DNA of 64,000 bases from Candidatus Solirubrobacter pratensis (GCF_000425945.1 NZ_KE384480.1:248001-312000); one strand, 5' to 3'; positions 1 through 8,663 are shown, counted from the first letter of the stretch. Notes: generated by a model not told the origin, from the letters alone. Translations and numbers: made by a program.

Positions 1-58
1 GTCCCCGAGGCGATGGTGCCCTGGTCCCCCTGCCCCCACGGACCCAGGACCTCCGCCG

Positions 59-1210
59 ATGCGCCACAGGCTCACCCCCGGCCCCCGCGCGGCGCGCCTC
101 ACGCCGGTCGCCGCGGCGGCCGTCGCCGCCGCCGCGCTCGCCGCTCCGGCGGACGCGCAGACGACCGCGTCCCCGATCTCGGTGGACGCGGCGCACGACG
201 CGGTGACCGTCAGCGGACTCGGCTTCGGCCAGGCGACGCTGCAGGTCACGCGGCCCGACGCCGCCACCGGTGCGCCGGTCGTGATCGGCCAGTTCGCGGA
301 CGTCGCGTCGCCGGGCACGCCGTTCACGGTCAACACCACGGCTCCGTCGGCGCTGAACCCCTCCGGCGACTGCTGGCAGGCCGGCGGCCTCTCGCTGCCG
401 GGCGGCACCGGCCTCGTCCCCGACATGCTGCCGGGCGACACCGTCGCCGTCGGCGGCCAGAACGTCACGGTGGCGGCCCGGGGCTTCGACTACAAGGCCG
501 CGACCGGCGGGCCGATCGCGGGCTGCGACGGGGTCTCGACCTGGGGCCGCAACGTGGTCGAGAGCGCGTCCTTCGTGCCTCCCGGCTTCGACCTGCGCGT
601 CAGCGGCCAGGCGCAGCCGCTCACGACGGGCGTCGCGGTGACCGCCACGGACGGCAGGACCACCACGCCGGCCGTCGACGTCGCACCGGGTGCCGACGGG
701 GGCTGGGCCGCGACGATCCCCGCGGGCGCGCTCGCCACCCTCGCCGGCGGCTCGATCCAGGTCGGCGGCGTCTTCGCCGTGCCGGACGTCGCGAGCGGCG
801 CTCCGTCGCACATCCGCGGCCGCCCGTTCAGCGTCTACAAGGCGACGCCCGCACCCGCCGTCGCGCCGTCGCAGCCGGCGAGCCCGGCGGTCCCCGCGAT
901 CAGGCTCCGCGGGCTGCTCGCGCCGTCGAGGATCTCGCTGCCCGCGGTGCGCGCCGGCAAGCTCAAGGTCTCCTTCATCGTCCCGGCCGCCGCCAGGTAT
1001 GTGCGCGTGCGCCTGGCGCGGCCGGGGCACACCGCCCTGCTGGTGATCGCCCCGGCCGCGAAGCCGGGCACGCGCCAGACGGTCCGGCTCTCGAGCGCCG
1101 CGCTCAACCGCAGGCTCGTCCCCGGCCGGTACACGGTCACCGCGGGCGCGGGCGAGTTCAAGATGCGGCTCGGAAGCGCCGTGCTGCGGAGAACCGTGCT
1201 CATCAGGTAG
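59..1210 (+). CDS. Secreted protein of an unrecognised family (paralogue A)
   Basis: 383 residues with a clear Sec signal peptide (Arg/Thr n-region, Ala/Val-rich core, AxA-type end near residue 33, ADAQTT). The exported part has a long Thr/Gly/Pro-rich beta-type sequence containing GDCWQAGGLSLPGG and LLPGDT-like segments, then a Pro/Ala linker and a basic C-terminal domain ending near a GRYTVTAGAGEFK segment. I do not recognise the family. It is a clear full-length paralogue of the protein at 25973..27121, with the same order of motifs. The bases just upstream of both starts are also similar (a CTGCCCCC, GGACCC, AGGACC series directly before the ATG). No enzyme motif is visible. An extracellular, wall-associated or adhesive role is only a guess. 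Confidence 0.85.
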   Translation: MRHRLTPGPRAARLTPVAAAAVAAAALAAPADAQTTASPISVDAAHDAVTVSGLGFGQATLQVTRPDAATGAPVVIGQFADVASPGTPFTVNTTAPSALNPSGDCWQAGGLSLPGGTGLVPDMLPGDTVAVGGQNVTVAARGFDYKAATGGPIAGCDGVSTWGRNVVESASFVPPGFDLRVSGQAQPLTTGVAVTATDGRTTTPAVDVAPGADGGWAATIPAGALATLAGGSIQVGGVFAVPDVASGAPSHIRGRPFSVYKATPAPAVAPSQPASPAVPAIRLRGLLAPSRISLPAVRAGKLKVSFIVPAAARYVRVRLARPGHTALLVIAPAAKPGTRQTVRLSSAALNRRLVPGRYTVTAGAGEFKMRLGSAVLRRTVLIR

Positions 1211-1363
1211 CCGCGGCTTCGCATGCGGCGGCGACGTCCCGGGCCGCCGGGCCGCCGCCCGTTTCCCGGGCCGCTTGCGTTTCCGTGCAGGCTGACCGGG
1301 TCAATTCGAACTGGCCCGGTGGACAGCTATCCCGGGTTTTGCGCCTGACCAGCATCGACAAGG

Positions 1364-2644
1364 ATGCTTCGGGCGCTCCTCGATCGACTTCTCCGCCGGC
1401 GCGGCCCGGCGCTGGGCCTCGCGATCCTCGTCGCGGGGACCTGCGCCGCGCTGCACGCCGGCGGCAGCTCGCCGCAGGGCGAGACGACCGTGAAGCTCGC
1501 GAGCTTCCAAGCCGCGGCGTCCCTGTCTTCAAGGGACGCGTTCGCGAGCGATGGCGGCCCCGGCCAGGTCCGGCCCGGCGATGGACAGGCGCCGGGCCCC
1601 GGATCGTCCGGGGCCGCCTTCGCGAACCGCGGCGGCGGACGCGTGCCGGGTCGCGGCTCGTCCAGGACGCCGTTCGCGAACGACGGCCGCGGTGGATCCG
1701 CCGGCGGGCAGGCGCCGAGCGGCGAATTCTCCGGGACCCCGTTCGACAGCGGGGGTGACGGCGGCGGTCATGGCGGGGGCGACGGCGGCGGTCATGGCGG
1801 GGGCGACGGCGGCGGTCATGGCGGCGGCGGGGGCGACGGCGGCGATGGCGGCGGCGGCGACCAGGGTGGCGGCGGCCACGGTGGCGGCGGCCACGGCGGC
1901 GGCGGCGACCAGGGTGATGGCGGCGACGAAGGCGGCGGGGGCGACCCCGGCGACACGCCGACGCCCGCGCCGAGCCCGGAGCCGACGGCCAGCCCCGAGC
2001 CGACCGCGACCACCACGCCGACGGCGACCGCGACGCCGGCGCCCACCAACACGCCGAGCCCGACGCCGCGCCCGCGGCCGTCGCGGCCGGCTCCCACCTC
2101 CCCTCCAAGCACGCCCAATCCCGGCACAAGCCCGGGCGGCGGCGCGATCCCCGGCGGCGGCGGTGGCGGTTCCCCGAGCGGGCCTTCTCCCTCACCCGCA
2201 CCGCCATCCGCTCCCTCGCCGTCCGCGCCGTCGCCCGCCCACCACTCCCCGGCGCCCGCGCACCACCGCGGCCACCCGACGCCGAACCGCGGCCGGGGCG
2301 GGGTCCCCGCGCCGCCGGTGTCGGGACCGTCGCCGACCCCCACGGCGACCGGCTCCCTGGAGCCGGTGGCGCCCGCCAACGGCTCCGGCGCCGCGCCGCC
2401 CGCACCGCCGGGCGCGCGCGCCGCGGGCGGCCACGCGTCCGAGCCCGCGCACACCGTCGGCCCCGGGTCCAAGACCGGGACGCCGCCGGAGCACAGCTCG
2501 CGCACGATCCCGCAGATGCTCGGCCTCGCACACGCGGTGAGCGTCCGCGGCTTCGCCGTCCCGGTGTGGGCCTGCGTCGTCGCGCTGATCCTGCTCCTGT
2601 CGGCTCCGCTCGCGGGGTCGCGCCTCGCCAACCGCCACCACTGA
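1364..2644 (+). CDS. Gly-rich / Pro-Thr-rich cell-surface protein with N- and C-terminal membrane segments
   Basis: 426 residues. The N-terminus has an Arg cluster followed by a hydrophobic stretch (about residues 14-32), acting as signal peptide or anchor. About residues 125-190 are a Gly/His/Asp-rich repeat (GGHGGGDGGG units). About 195-370 is a low-complexity Pro/Thr/Ser/Ala region with PTPAPSPEPTASPEP-like runs, typical of a wall-spanning stalk. A second hydrophobic segment (VPVWACVVALILLLSAPLAG, about residues 399-418) sits just before a short basic tail, a layout seen in surface proteins anchored at the C-terminus. No LPxTG motif is visible. The stop overlaps the ATG of the downstream protease by one base (TGATG), so the two are probably one translationally coupled unit. 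His-rich repeats could bind metal, but this is speculative. Confidence 0.75.
   Translation: MLRALLDRLLRRRGPALGLAILVAGTCAALHAGGSSPQGETTVKLASFQAAASLSSRDAFASDGGPGQVRPGDGQAPGPGSSGAAFANRGGGRVPGRGSSRTPFANDGRGGSAGGQAPSGEFSGTPFDSGGDGGGHGGGDGGGHGGGDGGGHGGGGGDGGDGGGGDQGGGGHGGGGHGGGGDQGDGGDEGGGGDPGDTPTPAPSPEPTASPEPTATTTPTATATPAPTNTPSPTPRPRPSRPAPTSPPSTPNPGTSPGGGAIPGGGGGGSPSGPSPSPAPPSAPSPSAPSPAHHSPAPAHHRGHPTPNRGRGGVPAPPVSGPSPTPTATGSLEPVAPANGSGAAPPAPPGARAAGGHASEPAHTVGPGSKTGTPPEHSSRTIPQMLGLAHAVSVRGFAVPVWACVVALILLLSAPLAGSRLANRHH
1757..1828 (+). repeat. 24-bp tandem repeat inside the Gly-rich gene
   Basis: A 24-bp unit starting GACGGCGGCGGTCATGG repeats three times (starts at 1757, 1781 and 1805) and encodes the GGHGGGDG periodicity. 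The DNA copies are almost identical, so copy number is likely to vary by slippage. Confidence 0.85.
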
Positions 2645-3783
2645 TGGGCGACTCGCGACCGCTCGTGCCCCGAGTCCTGCGGCGCCGAGGACCGCGGCGG
2701 GTGCTGGGCGCGCTCGCCGCGCTGACCTGCGCCGCCGCGCTCGTCCCCGCCGCCGCGGCCCCCGGCGCCCCCGCGATCGTCGGCGGCGCGCCGGCTGCCG
2801 CCGGCTCCTGGCCGTCGATCGCGTACCTTCGCGGCACCTATCACGACGGCAACGGGGACGCGCACGAGTTCGCGTGCACCGGCTCGGTGGTCGCGCCGCA
2901 GTGGATAGTGACCGCCGCGCACTGCACGTTCGGCGACGGCTCCCGGCCGCCCGAGCAGATGCAGGCGACGCTCGGCGTGACCGACTACAACGATCCGTCC
3001 GCCCAGGTGATCGGCGTCGACCGCTTCGTGCCCGACCCGAGCTACAACGCGGACAACCAGCTCGGCGACATCGCCCTGGTCCACCTCGTCTCGCCCACGA
3101 GGCAGCCGCCGATGCCGATCGCCACGTCGGGCGGCAGCTACTCCGACACGCGGGGCGCGCCCGACGCGGCCGGCTGGGGAGCGACCGACGAGAACGGCAC
3201 CGCGTTCTCGAGCCGGCTTCAGCAGGCCTACGAGCAGGTGCGCTCGCCGGACGAGTGCAGCTCGCTGATCGACGGCTTCGATCCCCGCACCCAGACCTGC
3301 GCGGGCACCAACGGCCAGACCGGCGCGTGCTTCGGCGACAGCGGCGGGCCGCTCGTAGAGACCGACAGCTCGACCGGGCACCCTGCGCTGTGGGGCGTGA
3401 CGAGCTATGGCCCGCAGGAGGGCGCCGGCCTCGCGCCGTGCTCGACCAGCCTCCCGGCCGTCTACACGCTGGTCCCCGCCTACGCCGGCTTCATCAACTC
3501 CACGCTCTCCCAGCCCGCGACGGCGTCCGGCTCGCCGCCGTCCGCCGCGGCCGCGGCCGTGCCGGTGTCCGACCGGTCCATGTCGCGCACGCTCGCGTGC
3601 CGCCGCGCGCGCAAGGCCGTCACGGCCGCCCGCAAGGCCGAGCGCACCGCGCGGCGCCGGCTGACGGCCGCCCGCCGCCACATCGGCGGCGCCGCCGCCC
3701 AGGCTGAGCGCACCTACCGCAAGGCCCACCGCAAGCGCGTCCGCGCGGCCGCCGCCGCCTCGCGCCGCTGCCGCGCCTCATAG
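2644..3783 (+). CDS. Secreted trypsin-like serine protease (S1 family)
   Basis: 379 residues. Signal peptide at about 1-40, then the classical mature N-terminus IVGG (45-48), which implies activation by cleavage. The catalytic triad is visible: His93 in TAAHC, Asp142 in GDIAL and Ser233 in GDSGGP. Cysteines around the His and the Ser loops (C94, C219, C229, C266) suggest disulfides, as in exported chymotrypsin-fold enzymes. After the protease domain (about residue 290) comes an Ala/Ser linker and a 60-residue highly basic Arg/Lys/Ala helical tail (about 315-379), unusual for the family and possibly a wall- or nucleic-acid-binding module. The start was chosen because ATG overlaps the upstream stop as TGATG. 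Its partner gene is a surface stalk protein, so it may process or be retained with that protein (inference). Confidence 0.9.
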   Translation: MGDSRPLVPRVLRRRGPRRVLGALAALTCAAALVPAAAAPGAPAIVGGAPAAAGSWPSIAYLRGTYHDGNGDAHEFACTGSVVAPQWIVTAAHCTFGDGSRPPEQMQATLGVTDYNDPSAQVIGVDRFVPDPSYNADNQLGDIALVHLVSPTRQPPMPIATSGGSYSDTRGAPDAAGWGATDENGTAFSSRLQQAYEQVRSPDECSSLIDGFDPRTQTCAGTNGQTGACFGDSGGPLVETDSSTGHPALWGVTSYGPQEGAGLAPCSTSLPAVYTLVPAYAGFINSTLSQPATASGSPPSAAAAAVPVSDRSMSRTLACRRARKAVTAARKAERTARRRLTAARRHIGGAAAQAERTYRKAHRKRVRAAAAASRRCRAS

Positions 3784-3848
3784 GGACTGCCGCGGCTGTC
3801 CGAACGGCCAATGCCGGGGGCGGGGCACCGGACCTACCCTCGCCGGCT

Positions 3849-5036
3849 ATGGAAGAAGCCGTCATCGTCAGCGCCGTTCGCACCCCCGTCGGGGCGTTCG
3901 GCGGCCAGTTCCGAGACGTCCCCGCCACCGAGCTCGGCCGGCACGCCGTCAAGGCCGCGATCGAGCGCGCCGGCATCACGCCCGAGCAGGTCGATGAGGT
4001 GCTCCTCGGCTGCGTCCTGCAGGCGGGTCTCGGCCAGAACCCCGCCCGCCAGGTCGCGCTCGCCGCCGGCATCCCGAAGGAGGCGCCGGCGACCACCATC
4101 AACATGCTCTGCGGCTCGGGCCTCAAGAGCGTCGCGCTGGCCTCGCAGATCATCCGCGCCGGGGACGCCGAGATCATCGTCGCCGGCGGCATGGAGAGCA
4201 TGTCCCAGGCGCCGTATCTGCTGCCGTCCGGCCGCTTCGGCGCGCGCATGGGGGACGTGCGGCTGATCGACTCGATGATCCACGACGGCCTCACCGATGC
4301 GTTCGACGCCGTCCACATGGGCGTCACCGCAGAGAACATCGCCGAGCGCTTCGGGGTCTCGCGCGAGGAACAGGACGTGTTCGCCGCCGACAGTCAGCAG
4401 AAGGCCGAGCGCGCGCTCGAGTCCGGCCTCTTCCGGCGCGAGATCGTCCCGGTCGAAGTGGAGGAGAAGCGCGGAGTGCGACTCGTCGACGCCGACGAGG
4501 CCCCGCGCCCCGGCACCACCACCGAGACGCTCGCCCGGCTGCGCCCGGCGTTCCTGCGCGAAGGCGGCAGCGTGACCGCCGGCAACTCGTCGGGCATCAA
4601 CGACGGCGCCGCGTCGGTCGTCGTGATGTCGGCCCGGCGCGCCTCGGAGCTGATGCTGGAGCCCCTCGGGTCGGTCGAGAGCCACGCGTCGGTCGGCGTC
4701 GAGCCGGCGATCATGGGCATCGGCCCGGTGCCCGCGGTCCGCGTCGCGCTCGCCAGGGCGGACCTCTCGCTCGCCGACGTCGACCTGTTCGAGCTCAACG
4801 AGGCGTTCGCCGCGCAGTCGCTGGCCGTCATCCGCGAGCTCGGCATCGATCCCGAGCGCATCAACCCCAACGGCGGCGCGATCGCGATGGGCCACCCGAT
4901 CGGCGCGAGCGGCGGCCGCATCCTCGTCACGCTGCTGCACGAGATGCGCCGGCGCAACGCGGGGCGCGGCGTCGCGGCGCTGTGCATCGGCGGCGGCCAG
5001 GGCCAGGCCACCGTCATCCGCAACGGCAATCACTGA
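3849..5036 (+). CDS. Acetyl-CoA C-acetyltransferase (thiolase, PhaA/AtoB type)
   Basis: 395 residues, the usual thiolase length. It begins with the family hallmark VIVSAVRTPVGAFGG. The acyl-accepting Cys88 lies in NMLCGSGLKS. His349 lies in GHPIGASGGR and Cys379 in CIGGGQG near the C-terminus, completing the Claisen-condensation site. The reaction is reversible condensation of two acetyl-CoA to acetoacetyl-CoA in the cytosol. With a PHA synthase at 9.6 kb and a PhaB-like reductase at 19 kb, a biosynthetic (PhaA) role is plausible, but beta-oxidation or ketogenic use cannot be excluded. No strong Shine-Dalgarno precedes the ATG. A strong hairpin follows the stop. Confidence 0.93.
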   Translation: MEEAVIVSAVRTPVGAFGGQFRDVPATELGRHAVKAAIERAGITPEQVDEVLLGCVLQAGLGQNPARQVALAAGIPKEAPATTINMLCGSGLKSVALASQIIRAGDAEIIVAGGMESMSQAPYLLPSGRFGARMGDVRLIDSMIHDGLTDAFDAVHMGVTAENIAERFGVSREEQDVFAADSQQKAERALESGLFRREIVPVEVEEKRGVRLVDADEAPRPGTTTETLARLRPAFLREGGSVTAGNSSGINDGAASVVVMSARRASELMLEPLGSVESHASVGVEPAIMGIGPVPAVRVALARADLSLADVDLFELNEAFAAQSLAVIRELGIDPERINPNGGAIAMGHPIGASGGRILVTLLHEMRRRNAGRGVAALCIGGGQGQATVIRNGNH

Positions 5037-5048
5037 CGATGTCCGGGT

Positions 5049-5075
5049 CGGACGGCGGCGTACCGCCGCCGTCCG
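5049..5075 (+). terminator. Perfect 12-bp hairpin after the thiolase gene
   Basis: Arms CGGACGGCGGCG and CGCCGCCGTCCG with a three-base TAC loop lie 13 bases after the thiolase stop. There is no T-tract, so it acts either as a GC-type terminator or as an mRNA-stabilising hairpin. Confidence 0.7.
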
Positions 5076-5079
5076 CTAG

Positions 5080-5242
5080 GAGCCTGTTGATCTTTGATCC
5101 GTCGACGCGAGGTGGTGCGCCCGTGGATGCCGGGCGCCGGGCCCGTGCCTAGGCATACCGGTGCGTCTTCCTGGGCACGGGCCCGGCCAATCCGGCGCCG
5201 CGGGCGTGCCGCATCGCGCGGCGGGGAAAGTTCAACGGGCTC
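5080..5242. mobile_element. 163-bp MITE-like element with CTAG target duplication
   Basis: The two ends are inverted repeats: GAGCCTGTTGA at the left, and a right end whose reverse complement reads GAGCCCGTTGA. The interior is also self-complementary over long stretches: the left GCCGGGCCCGTGCC block pairs with the right GGGCACGGGCCCGG block. The whole element can therefore fold as one imperfect hairpin. It is flanked on both sides by CTAG (5076-5079 and 5243-5246), a typical 4-bp target duplication. No coding capacity is seen. The right CTAG supplies the stop codon (CTA on this strand) of the small gene at 5243..5509, so insertion at this palindromic site left that stop intact. Termini and the CTAG target resemble IS5-type elements (inference). 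Confidence 0.75.
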
Positions 5243-5509
5243 CTAGGCGGCGTTGCGCAACCAGGTGGTCCGGCGCTTGTCGCGGTCATGCGCGAGCTCG
5301 CTGCGCCGCAGCGAGTGCTCGTAGGCCACCGACGCGCGCTCCTCGCGGTCGAGCGCGGCGACGTAGGCGGCGTGCGCGCAGGCCATGTCGGACGAACACG
5401 CGACGATCCAGCGCTCGTACGAGCAGTCGACGGCCGCGGATTCCTCGCGCCACGCGATGTAGGCGTCCATCACGTCGTCGATGAGGCTGTGGTGGATCCC
5501 CTGACTCAT
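5243..5509 (-). CDS. Small Cys-containing helical protein, unknown function
   Basis: 88 residues from an ATG preceded by GGAG. It is rich in Ala, Glu, Arg, Tyr and Trp, with a pattern typical of a short helical bundle (WREE, YERW, AYVAALDREERASVAYEHS) and two Cys (C23 and C31). I do not recognise the family. Many small actinobacterial cytosolic proteins have this composition. The stop codon lies in the target duplication of the adjoining MITE-like element. It is followed upstream on the same strand by another small protein at 5556..5783. Confidence 0.65.
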   Translation of the reverse strand: MSQGIHHSLIDDVMDAYIAWREESAAVDCSYERWIVACSSDMACAHAAYVAALDREERASVAYEHSLRRSELAHDRDKRRTTWLRNAA

Positions 5510-5555
5510 GTCTGCTCCGAGTGTCGTTCGCGGCGCTCTACTTCGAGTCCGAGGG

Positions 5556-5783
5556 TCACTGGCAATCCACCCCGGTCCGGGTCGCGGCGATCTCGTGGAC
5601 GCGGCCGTAGAGGTCGCGCATGAGGACCCGCAGGCGACCGCGTGCATGGGTGTGGGCGACGCGCGTCGCCTCGCCGCAGTCGTCATGCACGGACAGCGGG
5701 TCGCCGTGCGCCGCGTGGCGGACGGCCCAGCGGCCGTGCAGCGGCTCCACGTGGATCGCGGCGGCGGGCTCGGCATCGGTCAT
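5556..5783 (-). CDS. Small DUF2188-like protein
   Basis: 75 residues beginning MTDAEPAAAIHVEPL. The layout (a short strand IHVEPLHGRWAVRHA, a loop, a helix with HTHARGRLR, then VLMRDLYGRVHEIA) resembles the compact DUF2188 fold, in which a WxV strand is followed by a helix and a final strand with DxxGR. Function of the family is unknown. A second protein of the same style is encoded at 54927..55127. No clear Shine-Dalgarno precedes the chosen ATG, and longer in-frame starts exist, but the homology-like part begins here. Confidence 0.6.
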   Translation of the reverse strand: MTDAEPAAAIHVEPLHGRWAVRHAAHGDPLSVHDDCGEATRVAHTHARGRLRVLMRDLYGRVHEIAATRTGVDCQ

Positions 5784-5928
5784 GAACCAAGCGTGACCCA
5801 CGCGCGCGCGTCCCATCCACCGCCCTCGGAGCAGAGCGAACCGGGCGCCGGGACAGCCGGATGAGATCTCCTGCGGGGTCAGGATTGCAACAGGAGACTC
5901 GAGAGACCAACGGAGGTCCGGAACCACC

Positions 5929-6258
5929 ATGCACGCACCGAAGCGACTGGCCGCGACGATCGCGGTCGCAGCCGCGTTCGCCGGCATCGTGCCGGCGGCC
6001 GCCAACGCAGCCCCCACGCCCACGTTCCCGAAGCTGAACGACCCGAACCTGTGCCTGAAGGGCGTCACCGATCTCGGCCCGTTCGGCCCGATGGGGCCGT
6101 ACGGTCCCTCCGGCCCCTACGGCCCCAACGGCCCCCTGGCCGGCCAGGCGAACCCGATTGGAAACGCTGCCACATGCGGCGGCCTGCTCACCTTCGTGCT
6201 CCGCGGCGGCACGCTGCAGGGGTACGTCCAGGCCAGCACCGCCGGCCTTCCGCACTAG
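5929..6258 (+). CDS. Small secreted protein with Gly-Pro-Tyr/Phe repeats
   Basis: 109 residues starting after a good GGAGG ribosome site. Signal peptide of about 28 residues ending ANAAP. The mature part contains a short collagen-like stretch (GPFGPMGPYGPSGPYGPNGP, about 50-69) flanked by two Cys (about residues 43 and 85) that may pair. The tail is hydrophobic and small-residue-rich (LLTFVLRGGTLQGYVQAS). No known enzyme domain. Probably an exported structural or surface protein. It is followed by a strong bidirectional hairpin. Confidence 0.75.
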   Translation: MHAPKRLAATIAVAAAFAGIVPAAANAAPTPTFPKLNDPNLCLKGVTDLGPFGPMGPYGPSGPYGPNGPLAGQANPIGNAATCGGLLTFVLRGGTLQGYVQASTAGLPH

Positions 6259-6280
6259 TCCTCCCCGGTTCAGCCGGGTG

Positions 6281-6375
6281 GGGGCGGCCCGGGCGTCGCG
6301 CGCGGGCCGCCCCACGACCAGATGCACGCGCGGCGGGCGCCCGACGGACCAGGTCCGTCGAGTGCCCGCCGCGCG
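6281..6375. terminator. Two consecutive GC-rich hairpins between convergent genes
   Basis: First hairpin: GGGGCGGCCCG (6281-6291) with CGGGCCGCCCC (6303-6313). Second: CGCGCGGCGGGC (6327-6338) with GCCCGCCGCGCG (6364-6375), plus an inner 9-bp stem CGACGGACC/GGTCCGTCG. They sit between the + gene ending at 6258 and the - gene ending at 6402, so they probably terminate transcription from both sides. Confidence 0.75.
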
Positions 6376-6401
6376 GCCTTCCCCGGGGGCCAGGTAGTCG
6401 G

Positions 6402-7661
6402 TTACATCGGGTGCTTCGTGAAGAAGGCGTAGATCGCCGCCGTCTCGTCCGGCCCCTGCGGGTCGGAGAACTGCTCGCAGCTGCAGCCGCCTGACCAGGC
6501 GTGCGACATGCCGTGGACGGTCCAGTACTCGACCAGCCCGTTGCCGGCGGTGTCGTCGTAGTACTTGATCGTGTAGGACCGGCCGTTCGGGACCTGCCCG
6601 TTCTGGGTGGAGGCGGGGCCGCTGAGGGGAGCGCTGCCGTTCCCCGAGGCCATAGCCGCGGTGAGCTGCCACTGCTGCACGAGCTGGTCCGCGTTGACCG
6701 GCGGGACCGTCGTGTCCTGGTCGCCCTGGAAGGCGATCACGGGCATGGGCCGCGCGTAGCTGCCCATCGCCTGGTAGGCGGCCTTGGCGGCCGCGGTCGG
6801 ATCGGAGCTCTGGGAGCCCGCGCAGGCCGCTCCGGAGTCGTACTCGCAGCCGGAGCCGACGCCGATCGCGGCGTACAGGTCCGGGTACGTCGCGCCCATG
6901 ATCGACGCCATCGCACCGCCGGCCGAGAGCCCGGCCACGTAGGTGCGCTTGGTGTCGACGGTGTACTGCTGCTGGACGTACTGCGTGATTCCCGCGATCA
7001 GCGCCGGCTCACCGCTCCCGCGGTGCATCTGCGCGTCCTGGTAGAAGTTCCAGCAGCTCGCGTAGTTGGCCGACGAGGGCTGCTCCGGGAACACGACGAT
7101 GAATCCCTTGGCCTCGGCCAGCTGGTCGAAGCGCGTGAGCTGACGCATCACGTCGCCGTTCTGGGTGCATCCGTGAAGCACGACGACCAGGGGCATCGCC
7201 GTGCCCTGCTGGTAGGTGGACGGGACGTAGCCCACGTAGGACCGCGAGCCGCCCGCCCCGTTGAAGCTTCCGCTGAAGGACTTGCCCTGAGCGGAGCTCG
7301 TCAAGTCGCTGACCGGAATCGTGGTGCCTCCGCCGCCGCCGGTCGGCGGCGTGGTGCCCCCGCCGCCGCCGACCGGAGGCAGCGTGCCGCCGCCGCCGCT
7401 CCCAGGCGGCTGCGGAATCCCACTGCTCGGAAGCGTCCAACCGACGTTCTTGAGCGAGCCTTGAAGCTTCGTCCACCACGGCGTCGCGCCTGTCCAGGAC
7501 GGAAGTCCCGGCAGCTTCGTCGTTGTACCAGTCCCCCCTGGAAGCGTCGCCGCGTCAGCGGCGCCCGGAGCGAATGCGATCGCGCCGGTGATGGCGACGA
7601 ATGCGACACAGACCGTTCGCACCAGTCGCCTGGTTCCTCTCTCGTACATATAGTCCCGCAT
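6402..7661 (-). CDS. Extracellular PHB-depolymerase-family esterase
   Basis: 419 residues. Signal peptide at about 1-38, then a Gly/Pro/Thr linker (about 84-116) and an alpha/beta-hydrolase domain of the PHB depolymerase family. Visible motifs: oxyanion segment LHGCTQNG (162-169), nucleophile Ser246 in GLSAGG, acid Asp316 in GDQDTTVP and His387 in HGMSHAW. Paired Cys (272/280 and 393/395) fit an exported enzyme. Family members hydrolyse short-chain polyhydroxyalkanoates or act as feruloyl/acetyl esterases, so the substrate is not certain. The PHA synthase and phasin-like genes nearby favour polymer recycling. An alternative start four codons downstream is possible. Confidence 0.85.
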   Translation of the reverse strand: MRDYMYERGTRRLVRTVCVAFVAITGAIAFAPGAADAATLPGGTGTTTKLPGLPSWTGATPWWTKLQGSLKNVGWTLPSSGIPQPPGSGGGGTLPPVGGGGGTTPPTGGGGGTTIPVSDLTSSAQGKSFSGSFNGAGGSRSYVGYVPSTYQQGTAMPLVVVLHGCTQNGDVMRQLTRFDQLAEAKGFIVVFPEQPSSANYASCWNFYQDAQMHRGSGEPALIAGITQYVQQQYTVDTKRTYVAGLSAGGAMASIMGATYPDLYAAIGVGSGCEYDSGAACAGSQSSDPTAAAKAAYQAMGSYARPMPVIAFQGDQDTTVPPVNADQLVQQWQLTAAMASGNGSAPLSGPASTQNGQVPNGRSYTIKYYDDTAGNGLVEYWTVHGMSHAWSGGCSCEQFSDPQGPDETAAIYAFFTKHPM

Positions 7662-7862
7662 GGCCTCGTGCGTTAGCGTGGCTCGGCCCCACGGCCGGAC
7701 GCGAAGCGCCTGGCCGTCGCCGAGTTGACCGCCCTAACCGGTGCCCGTGGGCCGGAGGACCCCCCACCGGATTAGGGTGAACCCGAGGCTAAGTGCCGGT
7801 TGGTGCCCGGGATATGCCGGGATCCCAGAAGGTCCCGCGCGTTTCTTAGTCGGATCCCACAG

Positions 7863-8663
7863 TCAGGCGCAACGCGGCCTGAAGGCGGGCTCGGCCGGAC
7901 CCTTGCGCGTGAGCGCGTTCTCGACCCACTGCAGCGCGACGGGGTCGATGGCGATGCCGAGATGGTCCGCCGTGTCGCCGCGGCACGCGGCCTGGAGCGT
8001 GATGTTGGTGACGCGCGAGGAGGGGCCCCGGAGGAATGCGGAGGTGTACGGGACGACGACCGTGTCGTACGCGGTCTCGACGACCGTGTAGTCGACGGAG
8101 CCCGGCGTCTCGGTCCCGTCGTTGAGGCGCGTCAGGAACGGCGAGCCGAACGCCTCCTGCTCGGCGCACGCCGTGCAGCCGAACGCCGCGCCCTCGAGCG
8201 CGAGCGGGCTCTCGGTGCCGTGGTTGGACGGCGCGAGGCCGATCAGGTCGTCGACCTTGGCGGCGCCGCCGAGGAAGCGCACGTAGTAGCGCGGCATCAG
8301 GCCGCCCTCGGAGTGCCCGATGATCGAGATCTTGCGCGCGCGTATGCGCGTGAGGAGGTCGTCGACGAACACCTGCAGCTGGCGCGCGGAGCGGGCGATC
8401 TCGCCGGTCCCGCCGTCGCCGTAGCTGAAGGTGAAGACGCAGTAGCCGTCGCGCGCGAGCGCGGGGCCGATCAGCTCCCAGTCGGTCGCCGCGAACGTCC
8501 CGTGCACGAGCACGATCGGATCCGGGTGCTGCAGCGGGGGCCGGCAGGCCGGGTCGTCGACAGTCGTCGGCGGCGGGGGAGGCGCCGGCGTCTCATGGTG
8601 CGCGCCGCCGCCGCACGCGGTGGCGAGCACCGCAAGCAGGGGTATCAGCCGGCGCGGGACCAT
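7863..8663 (-). CDS. Exported lipase (alpha/beta hydrolase), probable lipoprotein
   Basis: 266 residues. Short N-terminal hydrophobic segment with a lipobox-like LATACG (Cys17), then a Pro-rich spacer. The hydrolase domain shows HG at the start of the oxyanion region (LVHGTFAAT), nucleophile Ser118 in GHSEGG and a C-terminal His in TADHLG. The arrangement is that of class-2/LipA-type triacylglycerol lipases. Several Cys (40, 75 and two in FGCTAC) suggest disulfides outside the cytoplasm. It lies just downstream of the depolymerase gene on the same strand but 200 bases away, so it is probably transcribed separately. Confidence 0.82.
   Translation of the reverse strand: MVPRRLIPLLAVLATACGGGAHHETPAPPPPPTTVDDPACRPPLQHPDPIVLVHGTFAATDWELIGPALARDGYCVFTFSYGDGGTGEIARSARQLQVFVDDLLTRIRARKISIIGHSEGGLMPRYYVRFLGGAAKVDDLIGLAPSNHGTESPLALEGAAFGCTACAEQEAFGSPFLTRLNDGTETPGSVDYTVVETAYDTVVVPYTSAFLRGPSSRVTNITLQAACRGDTADHLGIAIDPVALQWVENALTRKGPAEPAFRPRCA

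Noticed and set aside
1203..3729. Long minus-strand open frames across the surface-protein and protease genes
   Set aside because: They mirror the low-complexity Pro/Gly DNA. The + strand frames have signal peptides and a protease triad.
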